From NCBI RefSeq assembly GCF_900141855.1, contig NZ_FQYU01000002.1, positions 930,001 through 994,000 on the forward strand: a stretch of 64,000 nt of DNA, written 5' to 3'. The notes beneath the pieces are model-generated. The model saw nothing but the letters and a program-made list of their open reading frames with translations, was not told the origin of the DNA and ran no database searches. Positions within the stretch are counted from its first letter, which is position 1, and each line of letters begins with the position of its first letter. Positions 1 through 7,806 of this stretch are shown here, in pieces. The translations under genes and the position numbers were made by a program. The stretch is from Pseudozobellia thermophila. GTDB taxonomy: Bacteria; Bacteroidota; Bacteroidia; Flavobacteriales; Flavobacteriaceae.

Positions 1-782
1 AGGGTTGGCCAGGGACTCATGGCAATGGTCAAATAACCGTCTTTCGTTTGGTACGTTCCAAAGGGGGCGCCGTTACCGGGGTGGCCTATCTTTGATTCCG
101 GACGTTCGAAGGTCCGTCCCAAATTCTGGATGGTAAAGTAATCCTGCATTTGAAAGGCAATGGCAGAGGACAGCAAATTCGTCTTTATCTCTTGCCCCTT
201 ACCCGTTTTTTCGCGGTAGTACAGGGCTGCCAAAATTGCGTACACCGAATTCAGGGCGTTGACCTGATCGCACAAGGCCGTGCCAATGGCAACGGGACCA
301 TCGGACTTTTTGCCACTGGTCATAAGGGCACCGCTTACGCTCTGCACCAATAAGTCCTGGCCCGGTCGGGTCAGGTAAGGCCCATCGTCACCCCAACCAC
401 TTGCGGAACAATAGATAATACCCGGGTTTATCTTTTTTAAGTCTTCATAGCCGTAGCCCAAGCGGGCCATGACCCCTGGGCGAAAATTTTCGACGACGAC
501 GTCGGCTTCCTCGACCAATTTGTAGATGATTTTTTTGCCTTCTTCCGATTTGATATTGATGGCCAGGGAGCGTTTGTTTCTGTTCCAGGCCATAAAGCAG
601 GGCGATTCGTCCCCGGCTATCCATTGGTTGAAAAAGGTCATTTTTCTAAAAATATCGCCACTGCCGTTTCTTTCGACCTTGATTACGTCGGCTCCGAGGT
701 CGCCCATCATTTGTGTGGCATACGGACCTTGTAACAATTGCGAGAAATCCAATACTCTTACACCTTCCAGCGCTTGTTTCAT
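1..782 (-). CDS. Class III CoA-transferase (CaiB/BaiF family), N-terminal part
   Basis: Cut by the left window edge: about 260 residues from the ATG at 782 are present, of roughly 390 usual for the family. The protein opens MKQALEGVRVLDFSQLLQGP and continues MGDLGADVIKVER, the standard class III CoA-transferase N-terminus. The catalytic aspartate is D143 in RPGQDLLVQSVSG. Family members move CoA between carboxylic acids (formyl-CoA:oxalate, carnitine, succinate and other pairs). The substrate cannot be read from this fragment. It lies 18 bp downstream of a short-chain dehydrogenase on the same strand, so it looks like a late gene of the minus-strand catabolic operon. A crotonase at 18194-18961 suggests an acyl-CoA branch in the locus. 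The family call is secure; the role is unknown. Confidence 0.9.
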   Translation of the reverse strand, partial: MKQALEGVRVLDFSQLLQGPYATQMMGDLGADVIKVERNGSGDIFRKMTFFNQWIAGDESPCFMAWNRNKRSLAINIKSEEGKKIIYKLVEEADVVVENFRPGVMARLGYGYEDLKKINPGIIYCSASGWGDDGPYLTRPGQDLLVQSVSGALMTSGKKSDGPVAIGTALCDQVNALNSVYAILAALYYREKTGKGQEIKTNLLSSAIAFQMQDYFTIQNLGRTFERPESKIGHPGNGAPFGTYQTKDGYLTIAMSPWPT

Positions 783-800
783 TTTCTTTGATTTATTTGT

Positions 801-1571
801 TTATATATATCTGGGCAGGCTTGTCAGCCCCCCGTCTATGACAATATCCTCCCCCGTAATGAATGTCGATTCGTCCGAGGCCAGAAAGACGGCCGTCATG
901 GCCACTTCCTCGGATCGCCCCAAACGGAGCATGGCGGCCTGGTTCATACTGCTTTTTAGAAACTGTTCCCCTTCCGCGGCGACCCGTTGTTCGTTCATGG
1001 GGGTTAAAATGGCCCCGGGGGAAATGGTATTAAAACGCACGTTACGGTTTCCGAATTGGCCTGCCAATTGGTTGCTCATGGAAATAATGCCCCCTTTGGC
1101 CGTCGCATAGGCCGTCCAATCGTCCCAACTTCTATAGGCCTGGGTCGACGACAGGGTAATTACGCTGCCCGAGCGCTGCCTGACCATGTGGGGCAGGACC
1201 AATTTTATGCCCCGAAAGACTCCTTTGAGGTTAATGTTCATCAGGGCATCCCAATCGGCTTCCGGCATCTCCCTGATATCCCCCGAAATGGCCACTGCGG
1301 CATTGTTGACCAGCACATCGATCCTCCCAAACTCGGCCATGGTCCCCTCCACTACCTTGCGAAGGTCTTCGGTACTGCCGACATCACAGGGGTACCATCG
1401 GGCAATCCCTCCCTTTTCTATGATGTTTTCCGATTCGTCCCTACATTTTTTTCCATCGATGTCGCACATTACGACAGTGGCCCCTTGATTGGCAAAGGCC
1501 GTACTGATCGCCAGTCCGATACCGTTGGCAGCCCCCGTAATCACCGTTATCTTTCCCTTTAAACGTTCCAT
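801..1571 (-). CDS. Short-chain dehydrogenase/reductase
   Basis: 256-residue classical SDR. The Rossmann motif TGAANGIG is at 12-19, NNAA at 89-92, and the catalytic pair is Y155/K159 (YATAK) with the serine at 141-142. The C-terminus GEDIVIDGGL is typical. An acidic residue after beta-2 (CDID, 36-39) favours NAD over NADP. Start ATG at 1571 lies 7 bp after the MFS transporter stop, so the two are probably co-transcribed. Neighbours (sugar transporter, UxuA-like protein, CoA-transferase) point to oxidation of a sugar, sugar acid or hydroxy acid. The exact substrate cannot be told from sequence. Confidence 0.88.
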   Translation of the reverse strand: MERLKGKITVITGAANGIGLAISTAFANQGATVVMCDIDGKKCRDESENIIEKGGIARWYPCDVGSTEDLRKVVEGTMAEFGRIDVLVNNAAVAISGDIREMPEADWDALMNINLKGVFRGIKLVLPHMVRQRSGSVITLSSTQAYRSWDDWTAYATAKGGIISMSNQLAGQFGNRNVRFNTISPGAILTPMNEQRVAAEGEQFLKSSMNQAAMLRLGRSEEVAMTAVFLASDESTFITGEDIVIDGGLTSLPRYI

Positions 1572-1578
1572 ATTACCA

Positions 1579-2952
1579 TTATTTCGTCAACCAATAATTT
1601 TCTATTTGCTCCAAGGTCTTTCCCTTGGTTTCGGGCAAGACTTTTACCACTAGGTAAAATGCCGGTACCATACAGGCGGCAAAAAGCCAAAAAGTACCAT
1701 AGGGTTTTAGGTTCTCCAAAAACCAAGGGGTCATTTGCCCCACAAAGGTCGTCCCGACCCACACCGCCATGGTAGCCACCGACATGGCCGCCCCCCGCAT
1801 CTTCAAAGGGTATATCTCGGCAAGCAATACCCACAGTACCGGTCCGAAAGAGAAGGCAAAGCAGGCGATGAAGGTGAGTACGAATATCATGAGCAGCAAA
1901 GCGTTGTCTACCTCAAAATAGAAGAGTCCCCCTATGGTTATCAAAGAGATCATGATACCGAGGACCCCATATACCAGCAAGGGTTTCCGTCCTAAATCGT
2001 CGATTTTCCACAGGGCGAGGAAGGTAAACAGTACGTTGACGACCCCAATGACGACCTGGCCCCCAAGGGCCTCCCCCAATTGGAGTCCCCCTTCTTCCAA
2101 TATCCTTGGTCCGTAGTAGATGATGGCGTTGATACCGCTGACCTGGCTTAAGACCGCCAAGGAAACCCCTAGGAGCATGGCCAACTTGAAAGGCCCCGAT
2201 AAGACGGTAGCGATACCGCCCGATTTTTTCCGGAGTACTTCTTGAACATTTCCAATTTCCCTATTGGCTTCCTCCCGGCCCATAAAGCGCAACAAAATAC
2301 TCCTTGCCTCTTCGCTTTTCCCTTTCATGGTCAACCATTTCGGACTTTTCGGAATCAGCAGCAACAAGAAGAGAAACAGCAGGGCAGGTATGGTTTCGCT
2401 GCCCAGCATGGCCCGCCATACCTCGGTCACAACTATTTTATTGAGCACGGCCGACATGTCGGCTCCCTTGCCCGATACGGACAGGGACAACAAAAAGGAA
2501 TTGGCGAAATAGGCCACCAAAATACCCAAGGTAATGGCCAATTGATAAAGGGCGACCAAGCGACCGCGGCTTTTGGCCGGGGCGATTTCGGAAATGTACA
2601 AGGGAGACAGCATCGACGCCACCCCCACGCCGATCCCGCCGATGAGCCTATAGGCCACCAGGGCCGTAAAGGATCCCGACAAGGCACAGCCTATGGCCGA
2701 AAGGGCGAAAAACAGGGCGGATACGATCAAGATATTCTTTCGGCCGTAGGCATCGCTCAATACGCCCGCAAACGACACCCCCAATATGGTGCCCACGAGG
2801 GCAGAGCTTACGTACCAGCCCTCCATTAGGGTACCCAAATCAAACTGTGTCTTTACAAAACCTATGGTACCCGAAATTATAGCGGTATCGTAACCGAACA
2901 AAAAACCTCCTAAAGCGGCTATCAGCGCCAAGAAAGTGACATTATTTTTCAT
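1579..2952 (-). CDS. MFS sugar transporter, sugar porter (SP) family
   Basis: 457-residue 12-helix transporter of the XylE/GalP-like sugar:proton symporter family, in the inner membrane. Family signatures are all present: GGFLFGYDTAIISG in helix 1, DAYGRK in loop 2-3, YRLIGGIGVGVASMLSPLYISE (a sugar porter signature), PKSPKWL before the central loop, and the C-terminal PETKGKTLEQIE. It is a paralogue of the transporter at 21434-22882, so the locus carries two sugar uptake systems. It sits 16 bp after the divergent UxuA-like gene and 7 bp before the SDR. A hexose or pentose is the likely substrate; mannose would fit the surrounding hydrolases, but that is inference. Confidence 0.93.
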   Translation of the reverse strand: MKNNVTFLALIAALGGFLFGYDTAIISGTIGFVKTQFDLGTLMEGWYVSSALVGTILGVSFAGVLSDAYGRKNILIVSALFFALSAIGCALSGSFTALVAYRLIGGIGVGVASMLSPLYISEIAPAKSRGRLVALYQLAITLGILVAYFANSFLLSLSVSGKGADMSAVLNKIVVTEVWRAMLGSETIPALLFLFLLLLIPKSPKWLTMKGKSEEARSILLRFMGREEANREIGNVQEVLRKKSGGIATVLSGPFKLAMLLGVSLAVLSQVSGINAIIYYGPRILEEGGLQLGEALGGQVVIGVVNVLFTFLALWKIDDLGRKPLLVYGVLGIMISLITIGGLFYFEVDNALLLMIFVLTFIACFAFSFGPVLWVLLAEIYPLKMRGAAMSVATMAVWVGTTFVGQMTPWFLENLKPYGTFWLFAACMVPAFYLVVKVLPETKGKTLEQIENYWLTK

Positions 2953-2968
2953 TAATTTTTTTTAGTTT

Positions 2969-4018
2969 TTAATCTTCTTGCCCCAAAGTAGCCATTATTC
3001 CTTTGATATAGCCTATGGTGAAGGCCCTTCCCCGTTCTTCCCACGAGCCATCGCCGATGACCTTGGGTACGTGCCCGGGCATGATCATACCTTTATAGCC
3101 GACTTCCTTTAATTTTCGCAATACCTTGACGGGATCGTAATAGCCCGGCATGTCGACAAAAACCTCGTTGAACCTCGAACTGCCGTTGGACAAGGAATTC
3201 GAAACCGTTTGAAAATGGACATAAACCAACTTGTCCTGTTTTCCGAAATACTCGGTTACCTCATCGATATCGGCGCCCATTTCGGAAAAATTACCCAAAC
3301 AGTACTGCAGGCCGTGATTTTCGCTTTTGACCATTTCCATGGCCTTTTTGTAGGCCTCAAAACTCCGGAACAATTGGGGGACCCCGGCCAGGCTCGGCAC
3401 AGGGGGGTCGTTGGGATGCAGGGCAAGGGTTACCCCGGCCTCTTCGGCAACGGGCAAGACACCTTCCAAGAAGTATTGGTAGTAGTCCCACATTTCTTCT
3501 TCTGAATAAATGCGTCCGTGGGAAAGTGGGGCCGTCTTAAAATCGTCAAGGTCGACACTCATGGCCTGGGCACCGCCCCTGATCCTATAGGTTGTCGATG
3601 ACCGCCATACGCCCGTGGGGGTCCATCCGTAGCCCAATACGGGAATTCCGGCCCTACCCATATTGGAAATGGTTTCCTGCACGTGTTTGAGTTGTTCTTC
3701 CCTGCCCGCTTGCCCCATCATTATCTTGTCATAGAACGAGAAGGGCATATTCTCCAAGGCGAGCAATCGAATACCCGCATTCTCTACGGTATTGCGTAAC
3801 ATCAATAGATCTTTATACTCCCATTGATGGTCGCCCGGCAGGGGCAAGGAATCGAAATTCGTGTCGATAAGGTTGTTCCTGTACATGTTCAGAATAATCT
3901 CATCAACCCCCAATTGCTTAATAAGTGTCAGTTTTTCTTCCGTTGGGTGCATAAATGAGCCAAACCCGGGGCGCATGGGCAAATCGGCCCATTTGCCCAA
4001 TTTTAGTAGTCTTTGCAT
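2969..4018 (-). CDS. Mannonate dehydratase (UxuA)-family protein lacking one metal ligand
   Basis: 349-residue TIM-barrel protein of the UxuA family. UxuA dehydrates D-mannonate to 2-keto-3-deoxygluconate using a metal held by His, Cys, His and Asp. Here H201 (ALHPNDPP), C240 (YCLGNFSEMG) and H268 (VHFQ) are recognisable. The PDH motif of the family reads MPGHVP, so the Asp ligand is replaced by G315, and HPDDPP has become HPNDPP. The paralogue at 15966-17030 keeps all four ligands. This copy may act on a different acid, work as an isomerase or epimerase, or be inactive. It is followed 16 bp later by the MFS gene. Family assignment is good; enzymatic activity is uncertain. Confidence 0.8.
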   Translation of the reverse strand: MQRLLKLGKWADLPMRPGFGSFMHPTEEKLTLIKQLGVDEIILNMYRNNLIDTNFDSLPLPGDHQWEYKDLLMLRNTVENAGIRLLALENMPFSFYDKIMMGQAGREEQLKHVQETISNMGRAGIPVLGYGWTPTGVWRSSTTYRIRGGAQAMSVDLDDFKTAPLSHGRIYSEEEMWDYYQYFLEGVLPVAEEAGVTLALHPNDPPVPSLAGVPQLFRSFEAYKKAMEMVKSENHGLQYCLGNFSEMGADIDEVTEYFGKQDKLVYVHFQTVSNSLSNGSSRFNEVFVDMPGYYDPVKVLRKLKEVGYKGMIMPGHVPKVIGDGSWEERGRAFTIGYIKGIMATLGQED

Positions 4019-4060
4019 ATTTCGTCGAAGTTTGTAAATCTTAGTTTTATTCTTTAAGGA

Positions 4061-6229
4061 TCAATCAATTAAAACAGATTCTCCATAAAACTTGGTAGCG
4101 ATCAATTTTTCACCTTCGTATACGGAGAAGGTCTTGCGGGTCAATTGTACACCGAACTTTCTGCCTTTCCATACGATGTCGGTCAAGGTGGCCTCTCCGA
4201 TATCTTCGTGGTTAAAAGGTCTTATGGTCAGTGAGTCTTCCCCCATATCCACTCCAAAGGTGCCGAAGACAATGGCCTCCAAACCTGCTCCTGCCGCAAT
4301 TTGAACGGGCATGGAAGAGCGGTCTTGCTCAGGAGTATCGATTCGTGGGTTTTGGGGCAGGTAGGGAAAATGGTCGATGTATCTCATATTGCGCTTCAAG
4401 ACATCCCAGCCTTTCCCTGCAAATCCTTTTTGGTACAGGTTACGGGATATACGCCCTGGCATTCCCGCATATTGGCCTCCACCTCCCCAATCGGAGTCGA
4501 TCAAATCCCAATGTACGGTATCCCTTCTAGCGATGGAATACACCCCGTATTTACCGAGGAACTCACCTTCCTGCAAATGGCTTACCAAACGGTAGGTTTG
4601 CTTATCGGACAGGTAATCGGCACCCAGTAGGTCGAACAAGTGGTAGGTCCATATCGTCCCTTTTGTGCCATCGGGGTAGCGGTTGTCGAACCATCCCAGT
4701 TCTTCGTTCCAAAGGTATTTATCGACCAGGCCCTTAAGTTTTTCGGCCTCCTTGAAATAGGTTTTCCCCAATTTCTGTTCGTTTCTCTTTTTAGCCCAAT
4801 CGGCCATGGTGTACAAGAGATCGATGGTCAAGGTATTGGTGATCGGTACGGCATGGTTATAGCCATCGGTACGGATCTCTATAATCTTTTCGGTATTGTA
4901 CCCGACATTGATCAAGCCCAGGTCATCGGTGTAATTGGTCTGTAGTTCGGTAACCCAACGCTGCATCCATTCCCATACGGTAGTCCCGGCCGCCTTTTCG
5001 TCAAAAATGGAATAGTCGCCCGTATGCCGAATGTAGGCCTCTATCATAAGCTGCAAGGCGAAAGGCTCTTGGATATAGAGGTTGTCCCAGTGGGCTCCGT
5101 TCCAGCCCACATAGGTCCTTTTCATCCTTACATTTTCAAAATCGGTCAATATGGCTCCTTTCAGGCTTTCGGGGTCGAGCATGGCGATCAGGTCGGATGC
5201 ATAGGAATTGTCCCAACTAATGGTGAATTGCCAGGTGCCTACGGCCCAAAACACATCGGATATATAATTCGGGTTTTCGTAACGGCTCATGAGGACGGAC
5301 AACAAACAGCGGTAGTAATAATCTTGGAGTTGTTGGTTGCTACTCGTGAATTTGGGAAGCTTGTTGTAGGCCCAGGCCAACATATCGCGGGTCTTTTGAT
5401 CGGCCCGCTCCATGCGCTCCTTTATGTTCGATTGGGTAATTGCCGGAGGGGTGCTCCCCGCCTTATAGAACTTGACCGCAAAATAATAGGTTTCGGATTG
5501 GCCGGGTGCAATGCTTATCTCAAAACCCTTTTCGCTGGTTTCCCGAATGGATGAGGAAACCCGGGCATGGCCCACTTCGCTTCCTAAGGTAAAGGCATCG
5601 ATTCCGTCCGCCTTCGTCGAGCCCTCCTTACCGTGTACGACGATATGGTCGGCCACCTGATTGGGCATTATCGTCATATTCAACTCTTTTGTATTGCGGT
5701 TGGTGAGGGTCAGCTTAATGAAGACCTCATCGTCTTCGAAGGAGACGTTCGTCCAACTCTTTGCGGAAAAGCTGACCCACTTATGATCGTATTCCTTATG
5801 GAAAGTGGCCGTTCTTTCATATTGGTTGGGTTGCCATTTTTCATCCTGGGTGACCATAATGGAGGGCGAATTGGGGCGGAAGTTGGAGCCCAAGGGGTCG
5901 TAACTCCCCCCGTCGTCGACCCACGACTTCCATTTCGTCGGCACGTCATCCTCGATCAAGCGGCCCGTAGCCTTATCGTAAAAATTCAGGTTGAATTCGT
6001 AACGTGATGCAGAAATGGGCATAAACGATACATTGGTGAATTGTGTTACACTATACTGGCGGGGGGATACAAACCCACGATAGTTCACAAGGAGTACCTG
6101 CTCATCGTCAAAGGTGATATCTTCCCGATCCATGGCATAATATTCGGGATCGGCCGGCCCGGGTGTTTTCTGAGCCTGCGTCACCGGGAAGAAGGAAAGA
6201 AAAAGGAGAAGGACAAACGTGTGTTTCAT
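4061..6229 (-). CDS. Exported six-hairpin glycoside hydrolase (GH63/MGH1-like)
   Basis: 722 residues with a cleavable signal peptide (MKHTFVLLLFLSFFPVTQAQ). The first half is beta-rich. The second half has the alternating helical pattern of an (alpha/alpha)6 barrel, including FTISWDNSYASDLIAMLDPE, YIQEPFALQLMIEAYIRHTGD, LWNEELGWFDNRYPDGT and SDWGGGGQYAGMPGR. This resembles the glucosidase/mannosylglycerate-hydrolase-like domains near GH63, which act on alpha-glucosyl or alpha-mannosyl linkages. The tail LTIRPFNHEDIGEATLTDIV is the beta-sandwich end common in such enzymes. Position beside GH76-like and GH38 genes supports a role in an alpha-linked, possibly mannose-containing glycan. I could not fix the GH family; GH78-, GH95- or GH116-like relatives remain possible. 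Confidence 0.68.
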   Translation of the reverse strand: MKHTFVLLLFLSFFPVTQAQKTPGPADPEYYAMDREDITFDDEQVLLVNYRGFVSPRQYSVTQFTNVSFMPISASRYEFNLNFYDKATGRLIEDDVPTKWKSWVDDGGSYDPLGSNFRPNSPSIMVTQDEKWQPNQYERTATFHKEYDHKWVSFSAKSWTNVSFEDDEVFIKLTLTNRNTKELNMTIMPNQVADHIVVHGKEGSTKADGIDAFTLGSEVGHARVSSSIRETSEKGFEISIAPGQSETYYFAVKFYKAGSTPPAITQSNIKERMERADQKTRDMLAWAYNKLPKFTSSNQQLQDYYYRCLLSVLMSRYENPNYISDVFWAVGTWQFTISWDNSYASDLIAMLDPESLKGAILTDFENVRMKRTYVGWNGAHWDNLYIQEPFALQLMIEAYIRHTGDYSIFDEKAAGTTVWEWMQRWVTELQTNYTDDLGLINVGYNTEKIIEIRTDGYNHAVPITNTLTIDLLYTMADWAKKRNEQKLGKTYFKEAEKLKGLVDKYLWNEELGWFDNRYPDGTKGTIWTYHLFDLLGADYLSDKQTYRLVSHLQEGEFLGKYGVYSIARRDTVHWDLIDSDWGGGGQYAGMPGRISRNLYQKGFAGKGWDVLKRNMRYIDHFPYLPQNPRIDTPEQDRSSMPVQIAAGAGLEAIVFGTFGVDMGEDSLTIRPFNHEDIGEATLTDIVWKGRKFGVQLTRKTFSVYEGEKLIATKFYGESVLID

Positions 6230-6396
6230 AAGATGGCATTTAAAAGGTTAAATTTGATTCGTGTGTTTTTATATTCTTTATGCTTCAGGCCGCAATAGCC
6301 TTATTCCAATCCTAAAGTCGGCGGCCGGGGACCGCTGCGACCTCGGTTTTTCATTCCATTGGAAAGGAAGGGGTTTACGGCCCATTATCATCAATT

Positions 6397-7788
6397 TCAA
6401 TGTTTGGCCTGCCTAAGGGCGGCGGCCAGAAAATCGAGGCCCACCGATTGGCAAACCCCATTCTTGTTTTTCTCCTTCATGGTTGAGATATCCCATTTAT
6501 GGACATCGTCGGCCAAGCCCCATAGGGCTTTGAACTGTTCCGCATACTGTTGATCGTTCCCCGCACTGGTAAATTCAGGTTGTACTTGGTTGGTGGCCCG
6601 ATCACGGGTTTGCCAAATAGCCTGTACCGTCTTTTCAATATTTTCGGTCAGATCGACCCCCAATAGTTTTTTTTCTTCTTCATTTCCCAAATAGCGCATC
6701 ATTATTCCACGACCGGCGAGATAGTCCCTACCGTGTTCCGGGCCAAAACTCGAAAGACAGGGGGCTTCGCGGATAATACCATCGACATCGGAGACCAATG
6801 CATTTTTTACCCCCAGACCAATTAGCTTGATCAAATGCCTCAATCGGGCCTCAAAGGCCATGCTATCAAAACTTACATCCCTTGAGCCAAGAAACTGTGC
6901 CAGTTCTTCCTTAAGGGCCAACATATCGGTCAAGGCGGCGACCAACATCCCTTGGTCCCCCGTCCAAACCCAACCTTCCGCCCATGGCGGGTGTATTTTA
7001 TCCTGATAGGTCGATCCTTCAAAAAATGCCATGGGGCGCTCTTGCACCAGGGCACCCGAAGTTGATAATTCCTTTAGATATCGATATTCACCTAATTTGA
7101 ACCACTCATCAAACCAAATCCATTGGCGGTAGGCCATATCGAGGTATTTTTCATTATCGGGCAGACCTTCCTCCAATGAAAGGCGGTAAATACGTGAGGA
7201 GAGCAAAAAGAGCAACACATTGGTCACTGTATTTTTGACACCCAGGTTCTCCCCATTGGCATCGCCATTTCTACACCCATGTAGTACAGGATTGGCCAAA
7301 TCGGTATGGTCGTAGGCCGTTTTCTTTTTGTATTCCCAACAGAGGTCGGTCGAAAGTTTGAGGTACTTATCGGCAAGCTCCTTATTTCCCAATCGCAAAA
7401 GGTGCTTGCGCGCATTGAGGGCCATAAGTCCCCACCAACCAAAGTCATCGGCCCAAAGGCTACCCGGATCATAGCTGTTGAAGAAAACCAGGTTTTTCTT
7501 TAGCATCTTGCCTACTTTTTCCTGGATGGCGATTACCTGCTTATCGTCGGGCCAACGTTGATGCAAGGCGTCCGCAAAAACAAGACAGGCATCGAAGGTA
7601 TTACCCCGTTTCCAGAAGTCCTGAAAATCCCAAACTTCCCCAAACCTTTCAAAAGTGAGGATGGCTTGTTCCTTTAAAACCTCATCTGTGGGGTTGGATT
7701 CACTACAGCCCCATGTTAATAAAGGTGATACTCCTGTAATGGCAATAGCTGAAACACTTGATACTGTTAGAAACTTTCTTCTTTTCAT
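6397..7788 (-). CDS. GH76-like lipoprotein (putative endo-alpha-1,6-mannanase family)
   Basis: 463 residues starting [19 protein letters not shown] and ending the signal with TWGCSES, a lipobox with Cys28. The twin Arg-like start MKRRKF may mean Tat export. Several GH76 landmarks are visible: [13 protein letters not shown] (112-124) carries the paired acids D114-D115 expected for catalysis, [21 protein letters not shown] (183-203) matches the conserved Lys-Asn helix, and [15 protein letters not shown] (272-286) matches the usual W-x-x-x-QG block. GH76 enzymes cleave alpha-1,6-mannan backbones. It starts 18 bp after the 903-codon GH38 gene, so the two are probably co-expressed. The fold is well supported; the substrate is inferred from family and context. 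Confidence 0.72.
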   Translation of the reverse strand: MKRRKFLTVSSVSAIAITGVSPLLTWGCSESNPTDEVLKEQAILTFERFGEVWDFQDFWKRGNTFDACLVFADALHQRWPDDKQVIAIQEKVGKMLKKNLVFFNSYDPGSLWADDFGWWGLMALNARKHLLRLGNKELADKYLKLSTDLCWEYKKKTAYDHTDLANPVLHGCRNGDANGENLGVKNTVTNVLLFLLSSRIYRLSLEEGLPDNEKYLDMAYRQWIWFDEWFKLGEYRYLKELSTSGALVQERPMAFFEGSTYQDKIHPPWAEGWVWTGDQGMLVAALTDMLALKEELAQFLGSRDVSFDSMAFEARLRHLIKLIGLGVKNALVSDVDGIIREAPCLSSFGPEHGRDYLAGRGIMMRYLGNEEEKKLLGVDLTENIEKTVQAIWQTRDRATNQVQPEFTSAGNDQQYAEQFKALWGLADDVHKWDISTMKEKNKNGVCQSVGLDFLAAALRQAKH

Positions 7789-7806
7789 CTTACAATTCGT
7801 AATCTA

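Noticed and set aside
6300-6345. GC-rich stretch followed by TTTTT before the six-hairpin hydrolase gene
   Set aside because: The stem pairing I could draw is broken and short, so I did not call it a terminator.
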